Assembly (NCBI GenBank): GCA_022835495.1
Contig: BQOK01000001.1
Coordinates: 1,426,001 to 1,490,000 of the forward strand
From: Oscillospiraceae bacterium
GTDB lineage: Bacteria > Bacillota > Clostridia > Oscillospirales > Ruminococcaceae
Direction of reading: 5' to 3'
DNA length: 64,000 nt
The notes below the pieces were generated by a model that was given only the letters and a program-made list of their open reading frames with translations, was not told the DNA's origin and did no database searches. This document shows positions 1-8,610 of the stretch, one piece after another; within the stretch, counting starts at the first letter, position 1, and the number at the start of each line of letters is the position of its first letter. A program made the position numbers and the translations under genes.

Positions 1-45
1 CTTCTAAGCAGTGGGCCGGGGGTTCGAGTCCCTCCGGGCGCACCA
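1..45 (+). tRNA. tRNA-Arg(TCT), 3' part only
   Basis: The window opens inside a tRNA. The first bases are the anticodon loop CTTCTAA (anticodon TCT, reading AGA) and the 3' half of its stem. A T-arm with GGTTCGAGTCC and an acceptor end with encoded CCA at 43-45 follow. The D-arm and the 5' acceptor strand lie outside the window. It is the first of three tandem tRNA genes. Confidence 0.85.
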
Positions 46-48
46 TAT

Positions 49-126
49 GGTGGCTATAGCGTAGCTGGTCAACGCGCCAGATTGTGGATCTGGAGATCGT
101 GGGTTCGAACCCCACTAGCCACCCCA
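49..126 (+). tRNA. tRNA-His(GTG)
   Basis: A complete cloverleaf can be folded. The acceptor strand GTGGCTA (50-56) pairs with TAGCCAC (116-122), the anticodon loop is TTGTGGA (anticodon GTG), and the T-loop is GGTTCGAACCC. An extra G at 49 faces the C discriminator at 123, the G-1:C73 pair typical of tRNA-His. CCA is encoded at 124-126. Confidence 0.93.
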
Positions 127-173
127 TTTGAAAGTGGAAAGGCGAATTCGCAAGAGTTCGCTTTTTTCTATAC

Positions 174-248
174 TGGGCTGTCGCCAAGCGGTAAGGCACG
201 GGACTTTGACTCCCGCATGCGTGGGTTCGAATCCCGCCAGCCCAACCA
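174..248 (+). tRNA. tRNA-Gln(TTG)
   Basis: Acceptor strand TGGGCTG (174-180) pairs with CAGCCCA (238-244). The anticodon loop CTTTGAC gives anticodon TTG (CAA, Gln). The T-arm is GGGTTCGAATCCC and the CCA end is encoded at 246-248. It is the last gene of the tRNA cluster and is followed directly by an intrinsic terminator. Confidence 0.93.
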
Positions 249-254
249 AGAAAG

Positions 255-290
255 AACGGCCCAGGGAGCGGGTTCCCTGGGCCGTTTCTG
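255..290 (+). terminator. Terminator of the tRNA cluster
   Basis: A strong hairpin, with GGCCCAGGGA pairing with TCCCTGGGCC around a short loop and AAC/GTT extending the base, is followed by TTTCTGTTG. It lies 7 bp after the encoded CCA of tRNA-Gln. Confidence 0.8.
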
Positions 291-383
291 TTGTAAGGTA
301 CACACAAAGATACACACTTCTGGCTTTAGAAACTTTTTTGATTTTTATGCGTCGCTAAACGGCAGCAGCTTGCGCACCTTATC

Positions 384-886
384 ATTTCTATCTACGCCTC
401 CCATGAGGAGCGCGACCTTTACAGCCGCCGAATGGCGGCTTTTTCTTTTGATTTCTATCCACGCTCCCCGTGAGGGGAGCGACGCAAGGTGGGCGTGCAG
501 GCCGTCAAGGCCGTGATATTTCTATCCACGCTCCCCGTGAGGGGAGCGACGGGGCGGTTCGGCGAGACAATGGACGCGGCCGAATTTCTATCCACGCTCC
601 CCGTGAGGGGAGCGACGTACGGGCTGCATTACCAAAAGCGCAGTATTTTTATTTCTATCCACGCTCCCCGTGAGGGGAGCGACCTCCGACCAATGGCAAA
701 AACCGCATTGTATAGCCATTTCTATCCACGCTCCCCGTGAGGGGAGCGACGGGCCAGCTGGCAAAAGTGACGGGCCGGGATGGCGGATTTCTATCCACGC
801 TCCCCGTGAGGGGAGCGACAGTACCACATGTTTACTAACCCTTTGCGTATGCTATTTCTATCCACGCTCCCCGTGAGGGGAGCGAC
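384..886 (-). CRISPR. Type I-C-like CRISPR array, 8 repeats, 7 spacers, no adjacent cas genes
   Basis: A 33-bp repeat starting ATTTCTATCC and ending GGGGAGCGAC occurs at 451, 518, 584, 651, 718, 787 and 854, all identical, plus a degenerate copy at 384-416. Spacers are 33-36 bp: 417-450, 484-517, 551-583, 617-650, 684-717, 751-786 and 820-853. Read on the minus strand the repeat begins GTCGCTCCCC, has a CGCTCCCC/GGGGAGCG stem and ends GTGGATAGAAAT, which is the type I-C repeat pattern. The mutated copy at the left end, with its weakened stem, marks the leader-distal end. Transcription should therefore run leftwards from the AT-rich leader at 887. No cas gene is visible on either side. Confidence 0.95.
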
Positions 887-1020
887 TGCAAAGTTGAATA
901 ATAAATCTTGAATTTGTTTGCGAAAGATTTGGATAAACAAACAATTCTATTTTAAATTTAATACGAAATTGGATTTTTGTAAAGGTCATAAAAGATAAAA
1001 ATGCTAAAATCTACCGAAAT
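887..1020 (-). promoter_or_regulatory. Putative CRISPR leader
   Basis: This AT-rich non-coding stretch abuts the leader-proximal perfect repeat. Being next to intact repeats, and opposite the degenerate terminal repeat, it is where the leader should be. I do not see a confident minus-strand promoter hexamer pair in it. Confidence 0.55.
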
Positions 1021-1034
1021 GTTTTAGAAAAACA

Positions 1035-1253
1035 GGTGTGAAAGCCGCGTATCTTTTCTGTTCACTTGGCTTTCGCACCGAAACCCGTTTTATGATTGCT
1101 TTTATTGCGCTGGATAAGAAGTTTTATCCTATCTGAGGGAGGTAAAAGGCGGCGAACCGCAGAACAGCTTTCGCTACGGTGCGGCTATTTCTATAAGGTA
1201 TAACATGCTAGCGGAAGGGCAGCCAAGCTGTTTATGGCTTGGCTGCCCTTTTT
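1035..1253 (+). ncRNA. Candidate structured RNA ending in an intrinsic terminator
   Basis: No credible ORF lies in 1021-1316. Instead there are successive hairpins. GGTGTGAAAGCC (1035-1046) pairs with GGCTTTCGCACC (1068-1079), GGATAA (1112-1117) with TTATCC (1124-1129), and GCGG-CGAA-CCGC sits at 1149-1160. A 12-bp terminator stem GGGCAGCCAAGC/GCTTGGCTGCCC (1217-1228/1237-1248) is followed by TTTTT. The T tract makes the terminator functional on the plus strand, where no gene precedes it. I recognise no known RNA family and see no clear promoter. It could also be an untranslated leader or a decayed element. Confidence 0.3.
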
Positions 1254-1316
1254 GGCCGCGCTCGTAAAAAAGCGCATGTTGAATTTGAAAATGTTTGTTC
1301 CCGGTAAGGCTGTGAT

Positions 1317-1745
1317 TTACAGAAATTTTTTGAGATTCTCGATGTTCCGCTGTTCCATTTCGACCTGTTTGCGAGCAAGGTCAACGATTTCTTCGCTGCC
1401 TTCTCCATATTGGTGAAGCTGCCTGGTGATGGTGGTAATGCCCATGGTGTTGCCCTGGATCATCATCTGGGCAATTTTGGAGGAAGAGGGGTCAAACATG
1501 GTCTGCATTTCAGTACTGACGGCGGTCATGGCTTTAGCAACGGATTTTGGCTTTGGCGGTTTACAGCGGGATTCCAACAGAATTTGGGCGGCGGATTGGT
1601 AGGCATGATCGTAATCTTGCAGTTGTTCCTGTATCGTGCCCGCAAGGGCGTTGTTGTGAACGAGCTTTAATACGTGCTGTGCAGCAGAGCGGCCTATGTC
1701 CGCATCCTGGCACAGAGAGCCCAACATTTCGGCGTCGTTTAACAT
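1317..1745 (-). CDS. Small helical protein of unknown function
   Basis: 142 residues. The start MLNDAEM is chosen because GAGGTGA (rc of 1751-1757) lies at ideal distance; ATGs upstream have no ribosome site. The protein is rich in Gln, Ala and Met. It reads as three or four amphipathic helices with no signal peptide or membrane segment, and has a charged C-terminal helix rich in Glu, Arg and Lys. The pattern recalls ferritin-like four-helix bundles, but I do not see the paired ExxH metal motifs, so this is only a fold guess. It lies 125 bp downstream of the recombinase gene on the same strand. No function is assigned. Confidence 0.6.
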   Translation of the reverse strand: MLNDAEMLGSLCQDADIGRSAAQHVLKLVHNNALAGTIQEQLQDYDHAYQSAAQILLESRCKPPKPKSVAKAMTAVSTEMQTMFDPSSSKIAQMMIQGNTMGITTITRQLHQYGEGSEEIVDLARKQVEMEQRNIENLKKFL

Positions 1746-1870
1746 ATGATTCACCTCTGCCATAGTTTGCCCACGAATCCTGTGGAGATACCCAAAGCAG
1801 AGGAGCGGTGCGGTGCACCCCGTGCCACGCAGCCCTGTTTTTCTGTTGTAACAATACAAACAGGTATGAT

Positions 1871-2857
1871 TCACTCCTTGTTGGGGGCAATGTCAAACAC
1901 GGGCGGCTTTGGCAGAGCGGCAAGTGCGGGGCCAGAAGAAACAGTGTGCACGGTGAGATATTGACGGGGGTGAGCGGTGGTGAGCACCATCTTTTGGCGC
2001 TGCAGGCTGGCGTGCACATAGCGTTCGGTCGTTTTGATGGAGCTGTGGCCCAGGATATTTTTGACCTCGTAAATATCGCCGCAATTATCCCACAGATAGG
2101 TGGCAAAGGAATGCCGGAACATGTGCGGCGTATAGCGGCCCCCAATCTGGGCGGCGCTTGCGCAGCGCGTGATGATGCGCCGCACCGACTGTTCAGAGAG
2201 TCGTTTGCCGTCGCGGTTTACAAAAAACCAAACGGCGCCCGGGTAACGCGCCTGACAGGCGCTGCGATACCGGCCCAGTACCTCCAGAACCTGGGGCGAG
2301 CACAGATAGACCCAGCGCTCCCGGCCGCCCTTGCCCATGATACGGACCACCTGGCGTTCCAGATCCAATGTGGAGGCACGAAGATGGCATAGTTCGGAAA
2401 CCCTGGCGCCGCAAGCGAACAGCAGTTCCAGAACAGCTGCGTCCCGCAGGCAGAAAAAGCGCTGGTGCTCACCAGCAGAAGCTTCCAGTGCTTCATATGC
2501 TGCGTCGAGAATCCCGGTCAGGGCGTCTTTTTCGATCAGGCGGGGCAGCACGACCTCCTGGCGCAGCTGCAGGCGTACCTTTTCCACAGGGCTGCGGTCC
2601 AGAAGTTCTTCGTATACCAGGTAATGGAAATAGGCCCGGATGGAAGCGTATTTCCGCTTTACTGTAGCTGGCTTACAGCGCGCAGAAAGTTGTTCCACGT
2701 ATTGCTCCAATGCAGCCCGGTTTGTGCTCAACCCGTTCGCTTGAAGATATGCGGCCAGCTGTTCGAGATCGATGCGATATGCTTTAAGCGTTTTTGCATC
2801 GAGCTTTTTTTGCAGTGCGCAGTAGCGAAAATACTGTTCCAGATACTCCATACTCAT
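1871..2857 (-). CDS. Tyrosine recombinase/integrase (XerC/D-like)
   Basis: 328 residues starting MSMEYLEQYF, preceded by AAGGTGG at 7 nt. The N-terminal SAM-like core-binding domain spans about residues 1-95 and the catalytic domain about 105-300. The catalytic set is visible: R152 in GARVSEL, K176 in GKGGRER, H245 and R248 in HMFRHSF, H271 in LGHSS, and nucleophile Y280 in TERYVHA. Size and layout match XerC/XerD or a small integrative-element integrase. It lies near a tRNA cluster, but no excisionase, relaxase or flanking att duplication is visible. A resident Xer-like enzyme and an orphan integrase both remain possible. The C-terminal extension after the tyrosine (about 48 residues) is longer than in XerC/D. 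Confidence 0.88.
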   Translation of the reverse strand: MSMEYLEQYFRYCALQKKLDAKTLKAYRIDLEQLAAYLQANGLSTNRAALEQYVEQLSARCKPATVKRKYASIRAYFHYLVYEELLDRSPVEKVRLQLRQEVVLPRLIEKDALTGILDAAYEALEASAGEHQRFFCLRDAAVLELLFACGARVSELCHLRASTLDLERQVVRIMGKGGRERWVYLCSPQVLEVLGRYRSACQARYPGAVWFFVNRDGKRLSEQSVRRIITRCASAAQIGGRYTPHMFRHSFATYLWDNCGDIYEVKNILGHSSIKTTERYVHASLQRQKMVLTTAHPRQYLTVHTVSSGPALAALPKPPVFDIAPNKE

Positions 2858-3003
2858 GATAGAACCACCTTTCAAAACCTTGTTGGTGCTTCCATCATAC
2901 CGCATATAAAAAGCAGCGAGAGGGCGGAGCGTATTTCGGGGCCTACTTTGAAGGAACAACAGAGAACGACGGCCCGCATTTTGCAAGCCGCCGTTCCATA
3001 AGG

Positions 3004-3162
3004 TTATTCAGCAATGAACTGATCCTTGCCCACATGACAAAGGGGACACACCCATTCCTCGGGCACATCCGCCCAAAGTGTGCCGGGGGCCACACCTTGG
3101 GTGGGGTCGCCGTCGGTCTCGCTGTAAATGTAACCGCATACCTCGCACACGTACTTTTTCAT
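3004..3162 (-). CDS. Rubredoxin
   Basis: 52 residues, [13 protein letters not shown] at the N-terminus. GGGAGGTGA lies 5 nt before the ATG. Rubredoxins are small one-iron electron carriers of anaerobes, often feeding peroxide or superoxide reductases. Both Fe-binding knuckles are present: CEVCG at 6-10 and CPLCH at 39-43, along with the conserved aromatic positions and the VGKDQF tail. In most rubredoxins the second knuckle is CPxCG; here the Gly is His, a small departure. The gene stands alone between the recombinase and the enolase gene, which is transcribed the other way. Confidence 0.95.
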   Translation of the reverse strand: MKKYVCEVCGYIYSETDGDPTQGVAPGTLWADVPEEWVCPLCHVGKDQFIAE

Positions 3163-3286
3163 GTAGTTCACCTCCCGCTTGCCAGTATGGGATAAAAAAC
3201 AAAGGATAAACGCCTGACCTCCCGTACAGAAAGGGGGCGTTTCGGGGCGTGTTGCCGCGGCAACGCGTTCCCGGGGAAAGGGCTGG

Positions 3287-3350
3287 TATACTGAAGGCGA
3301 AAAAACGCCACATTATCAGAATACAGACAGAGGGTGTACAACAGAGAGGG
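3287..3350 (+). promoter_or_regulatory. Extended -10 promoter and ribosome site before enolase
   Basis: TGGTATACT (TATACT at 3287-3292) forms an extended -10 element; no good -35 hexamer is seen at 16-18 bp. A GTTGCCGCGGCAAC palindrome lies at 3251-3264. The ribosome site AGAGAGGGG ends at about 3351, before the ATG at 3360. Confidence 0.45.
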
Positions 3351-3359
3351 GATAAATGA

Positions 3360-4661
<1,302 letters not shown>

Positions 4662-4682
4662 ACAAAAAACGGGCTTTGTCGC

Positions 4683-4711
4683 TTTTCTTTTGGGAAACGG
4701 TATGGTATAAT
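4683..4711 (+). promoter_or_regulatory. Promoter of the DegV gene
   Basis: TATAAT at 4706-4711 is preceded by ATGG, giving an extended -10. A weak T-rich -35 (TTTTCT, 4683-4688) lies 17 bp upstream. The site follows the enolase stop and precedes the DegV start by about 70 bp. Confidence 0.6.
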
Positions 4712-4781
4712 TTACCTACCGATTTTGTGGCCCGCCCCAGCCCAATGTGACGGGGCAAGAGGAAAGTGAGAGGTATACCCT

Positions 4782-5669
4782 ATGGCAGATTATATTCTGA
4801 GCTGTTGTTCCACCGCCGATTTGACCCAGCGGCATTTTGACGAACGGAACATCTGCTATATTTGTTTTCATTACGAGCTTGACGGGAAGCAATACCCGGA
4901 CGACCTGGGCAAGAGCATGCCCTTTGACCAGTTTTATAAAGCGATGGCCGCGGGAGCGGAAACAAAGACATCACAGGTGAATGTGGAGGAGTTCGTGCAG
5001 TATTTTACCCCCTTTTTGGAACAGGGCAAGGACATTTTGCACGTCTGCCTTTCCAGCGGGATCTCGGGGGTGTTCAACTCAGCCAATGCGGCGCGGGCGG
5101 AACTGGCTGAGAAATATCCGGAGCGAACCATTTATATCGTGGATTCTTTGGGCGCTTCCTCCGGTTACGGCCTGCTGATGGACAAGCTTGCGGACCTGCG
5201 GGATTCCGGCATGGCGCTGGACGAGCTGTACAAGTGGGCTGAAGAGCACAAACTGCGGCTGCACCACTGGTTTTTCTCCACCGACCTGACCTTTTACGTG
5301 AAGGGCGGGCGCATTACCAAAGCGGCGGGATGGTTCGGCACGGTCCTTTCGATCTGCCCGCTGCTCAATATGGATGCGCAGGGCCGCCTGATTCCCCGCA
5401 GCAAGGTGCGGGGCAAAAAGCAGGTGATCCGGGAGATCGTGAAGCGGATGGAGCAGCATGCCGAGGGCGGGTTGGAATACAGCGGCAAGTGCTATATCTC
5501 GAATTCTGATTGCTATGAGGACGCCCGTGCAGTGGCTGATCTGATTGAGGCGCGCTTTCCCCGGCTGAATGGGCCGGTGGAGATCAACAGCGTGGGCACG
5601 ACCATTGGCAGCCACACCGGCCCCGGCACCGTGGCCCTGTTCTTCTGGGGCGACGAGCGTACCGAGTAA
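4782..5669 (+). CDS. DegV family fatty-acid-binding protein
   Basis: 295 residues, typical length. DegV (FakB-like) proteins bind one fatty acid and can present it to the kinase FakA for phosphorylation; most clostridial copies are uncharacterised. Seen here are the N-terminal CCSTADL segment, the TKTSQ motif around residue 62, SSGISGVFNSA where the head group is held, and KGGRI in the C-terminal half. The start is set by GAGAGGT shortly upstream. No fakA lies nearby, so the partner must be elsewhere. It is monocistronic, with its own promoter and a shared terminator. Confidence 0.9.
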   Translation: MADYILSCCSTADLTQRHFDERNICYICFHYELDGKQYPDDLGKSMPFDQFYKAMAAGAETKTSQVNVEEFVQYFTPFLEQGKDILHVCLSSGISGVFNSANAARAELAEKYPERTIYIVDSLGASSGYGLLMDKLADLRDSGMALDELYKWAEEHKLRLHHWFFSTDLTFYVKGGRITKAAGWFGTVLSICPLLNMDAQGRLIPRSKVRGKKQVIREIVKRMEQHAEGGLEYSGKCYISNSDCYEDARAVADLIEARFPRLNGPVEINSVGTTIGSHTGPGTVALFFWGDERTE

Positions 5670-5725
5670 CGCCCAACCGGGAAACGGCGGTTTTTTGGCG
5701 CGCAAGAAAAATTCAGCAAAAAAGC

Positions 5726-5759
5726 AAAGCCGGCGGCACATTTGTATGCCGCCGGCTTT
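5726..5759. terminator. Bidirectional terminator
   Basis: AAA-GCCGGCGGCA (5729-5738), a short loop, then TGCCGCCGGC-TTT (5747-5756). With flanking A and T runs it can serve both convergent genes, the DegV gene (+) and the GTPase-NYN gene (-). Confidence 0.8.
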
Positions 5760-5778
5760 CTGCGCCTGCTTTACAGTT

Positions 5779-8334
5779 TCAGGTGGGGGCAATCAGCGCC
5801 CGAATCCGCTGTTCCACGGTGGCGACTTCCTGCTGAAAGGCGGCTGCCGAAACGCGCAGCGCCCCATGCCCCAGGATGATGAGCTGCTCCATACCGTCTG
5901 AGGTGGCTACCCGGATCCGGTGACGCTCGGCCAGACCATAGGTGGCCTTTTCAATGAACATGTCTGCGGTCTCGGCCTCGCGGGTATACACCACGTAGAT
6001 GTTGTGGTACCGCTCCACCTCGCCGGCACCGCCGGGCACTTTGTAGGCGTCGAACACCAGGATCACGGTACTTTGGGTAAAGCCCTGGTAATTGCAGAGG
6101 GTATCCATCAGCTTTTGGCGGGCGGCGGCCAGGTCGCGATGGGCGAGCTCTTTCAGATCGTCCCAGCTGAAAAGAAGGTTGTAGCCGTCGGCCAGGAGAT
6201 AATCGTGCACGGGCGCCTGGGGCCCGGCGGCCTGCTGGCGCTCGGCCTGCCGGGCGTTTTGATAATAGAGAAAATCGCGATGCTGCACCGGGCCAAAGGT
6301 GCGGGCAAAAATTGCCTCCAGCTCTTTGTCTTCTTCCAGTGTGCCCGCATAATGCACCGGCCCGGTGCGCACGGGCGGGGAAAGCGCCGGGCGCGGCTTT
6401 TCAAAAGAAAGGCCGCTGTCCACATGCATATGGCGGCGCACCTGATCCCAGGGAACATAAAAACCGGCCCCATGGGAGCAGAATACCGAACCGGTGGGGG
6501 CTTCGGAATCGGACTCACTGTCGTACCCGGCGGCGGCGATGACCTGGGGAGCGTTGTGGCAGGGCGCATACCCCTGCAGCGCGAGGGTAAGGCGGCCGCG
6601 GCCCTTTGTGTAAGAAACCACCTCGCGCGCATAGGCCCCCACCGCCGCCACCGGGGCGCGGCCGGTCAAAACGGCTCGCTCTCCCTGGAGGTCCGGCGGA
6701 TCGAAGACCGCCTCCATACGCTGAAGATCAGCGATAGCACGGCCCACGCAGTCGGCCGGGAGCTCCAGCCGGAGGGAATACCAAGGCTCTAAAAGCTGGC
6801 ATTGGGCCATTTTCAGGCCTTGGCGCACGGCGCGGTAGGTGGCCTCGCGGAAATCGCCGCCCTCGGTGTGCTTCAGGTGGGCCCTGCCTGCCACCAGCGT
6901 GAATTTGACGTCTGTGATGGGGGAGCCTGTGAGCACGCCGGGATGTTCTTTTTCGGCCAGGTGGGTGAGCACCAGCCTCTGCCAGTTCCGGGCGAGCTGA
7001 TCCTCGCCGCAGCGGCTCGCAAAGTGCAGGCCGCTGCCGGGGGGCAGAGGTTCCAAAAGCAGGTGGACCTCGGCATAATGGCGCAGAGGTTCAAAATGGC
7101 CTACTCCCTCGACCGGGGCCAGAATGGTTTCCTTATAGCAGATCGCGGCCGGACCAAAGCGGACTTCCACCCCAAAGCGGTCGCGTATGACGCTTTGCAG
7201 CACCTCCTGCTGAATCTCTCCCATCAGCTGCACCCGAATCTCGGCTGAGGCTTCATTCCACTGGATGTGAAGCAGTGGGTCCTCCTCTTCCAGCTGGCGC
7301 AGCTTGGGCAGGAGTGCATGCGCGTCGCAGCCGGGGGGCAGCAGCAGCTGGCAGTGCAGCACCGGTTCCAGAGCGGGCGGCGCCGATGCCGCCTCGGCCC
7401 CCAGGCCGTCGCCGGGCCTTGTGCGGGAGAGGCCGGTCACCGCGCACACGGCACCCGCGGGAGCTGTGTCCAGCAGCTGGTATTTTTCGCCGGAATAGAG
7501 GCGCAGCTGGTCGGCCTTTTCTTCCCAGCCATCGCCCCGCAGCAGGGCCTTTACCCGAAGGCTGCCGCCGGTCACTTTTAAATAGGTAAGGCGCGCGCCC
7601 GCGGGGTCCCGCGCGACCTTGAACACCTTAGCGCCGAATGCCTGGCCCCAGACAGGATCGGGGGCATAAAGGGCAAGCCCGCGCAAAAATTCCGCCACGC
7701 CATCCAGCTTGAGCGCGCAGCCAAACCAACAGGGAAAAAGCCGCCTTGCGGAGATGAGCTGTGCGACTTCCTTTGTGGGCAGGGAGCGGCCTGCAAGATA
7801 AGCTTCCAGCAGGGCTTCGTCCCGCAGGGCAATCTCTTCGGCTGGGTCGGGGGCGCCGAAGTCCACACAGTCGGGAGAAAGGCGGGCGCGCAATTCTGCC
7901 AGGAGGGCGGAACGGCCGGCGCCGGGGAGGTCCATCTTGTTGACGAACAGGAAGGTGGGGATTTGATACTGCGCGAGCAGGCGCCACAGGGTTTCGGTAT
8001 GGCCCTGCACGCCGTCTGCGCCGCTGAGGACAAGGATTGCACAGTCCAGCACCTGCAGAACCCGCTCCATCTCGGCGGAAAAATCCACATGGCCCGGCGT
8101 GTCCAGCAGGGTGACTTCCAGCTCGCCCAGAGAGAACACGGCCTGTTTGGAGAAAATTGTGATGCCGCGCTGCCGCTCCAGCGCGTCGGTATCGAGAAAG
8201 GCGTCGCCATGATCGACCCGGCCCAGCCTGCGCAGCTGGCCGCCGGCGTAGAGCATGGCCTCGGTGAGGGTGGTCTTGCCCGCGTCGACATGGGCGAGAA
8301 TGCCCACCGTAATCCTTTTTTTCGGCTGCGACAT
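5779..8334 (-). CDS. TetM/EF-G-like ribosomal GTPase fused to a C-terminal NYN (YacP/Rae1-type) ribonuclease domain
   Basis: 851 residues from MSQPKKRITVG; AAGGAG lies 9 nt upstream. Residues 1 to about 640 follow the ribosomal-protection layout. G1 is AHVDAGKTT (14-22), with the G2 Thr at 59, G3 DTPGHVD (78-84) and NKMD (132-135); then domain II, an EF-G III-like domain, domain IV and a C-terminal EFG domain. Residues 709-851 are a YacP-like NYN domain with acidic residues in ADGYNLL (D716), VFDAYKV (D762), TADMFIEK (D791) and ATSDGMEQ (D813). In Bacillus subtilis the stand-alone YacP (Rae1) is an A-site mRNA endonuclease. Here one chain would combine A-site GTPase docking with cleavage. Whether it gives tetracycline resistance cannot be told. 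It is monocistronic. Confidence 0.9.
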   Translation of the reverse strand: MSQPKKRITVGILAHVDAGKTTLTEAMLYAGGQLRRLGRVDHGDAFLDTDALERQRGITIFSKQAVFSLGELEVTLLDTPGHVDFSAEMERVLQVLDCAILVLSGADGVQGHTETLWRLLAQYQIPTFLFVNKMDLPGAGRSALLAELRARLSPDCVDFGAPDPAEEIALRDEALLEAYLAGRSLPTKEVAQLISARRLFPCWFGCALKLDGVAEFLRGLALYAPDPVWGQAFGAKVFKVARDPAGARLTYLKVTGGSLRVKALLRGDGWEEKADQLRLYSGEKYQLLDTAPAGAVCAVTGLSRTRPGDGLGAEAASAPPALEPVLHCQLLLPPGCDAHALLPKLRQLEEEDPLLHIQWNEASAEIRVQLMGEIQQEVLQSVIRDRFGVEVRFGPAAICYKETILAPVEGVGHFEPLRHYAEVHLLLEPLPPGSGLHFASRCGEDQLARNWQRLVLTHLAEKEHPGVLTGSPITDVKFTLVAGRAHLKHTEGGDFREATYRAVRQGLKMAQCQLLEPWYSLRLELPADCVGRAIADLQRMEAVFDPPDLQGERAVLTGRAPVAAVGAYAREVVSYTKGRGRLTLALQGYAPCHNAPQVIAAAGYDSESDSEAPTGSVFCSHGAGFYVPWDQVRRHMHVDSGLSFEKPRPALSPPVRTGPVHYAGTLEEDKELEAIFARTFGPVQHRDFLYYQNARQAERQQAAGPQAPVHDYLLADGYNLLFSWDDLKELAHRDLAAARQKLMDTLCNYQGFTQSTVILVFDAYKVPGGAGEVERYHNIYVVYTREAETADMFIEKATYGLAERHRIRVATSDGMEQLIILGHGALRVSAAAFQQEVATVEQRIRALIAPT

Positions 8335-8514
8335 TGCTCCCAGCTCCTTTCCCTGAACAGTATACAGGGAAAAGGGCACCGGGTCAAAGGGGGAGGGGAA
8401 AATTGTGAAAATCAGTTTTGGAAAGGGAGAAGGGCATCCCGGCTTTGGTTATTGCCCTGGCAAAAGCACACAAAATTCCCTTTGTAAAAAAAGAGTGAAC
8501 TTTTTTGTACATTG

Positions 8515-8575
8515 TTGACAATAGCAAAAGAAAAGCATAGAATACTTAAACAGGTTAATTAGCATGGATAATTAA
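8515..8575 (+). promoter_or_regulatory. marR-ABC operon promoter with palindromic operator
   Basis: TTGACA (8515-8520), 17 bp, TAGAAT (8538-8543). Just downstream is a perfect inverted repeat TTAATTA-N7-TAATTAA (8555-8561 and 8569-8575), lying on the expected early transcribed region. It has the size of a MarR-family site, so autorepression by the first gene product is likely. Confidence 0.8.
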
Positions 8576-8610
8576 TATGGTTAAATTTTGAACAGGAGAG
8601 GAGAAGGCAG

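Noticed and set aside
174-330. Integration site (attL) at tRNA-Gln for the recombinase
   Set aside because: No second copy of the tRNA 3' end is visible between 248 and the recombinase gene or beyond it in this window.
82-876. Several short open frames across the tRNAs and CRISPR array
   Set aside because: They translate the repeat (recurring STLPVRGAT or SIHAPREGSD), so they are products of the array periodicity and not genes.
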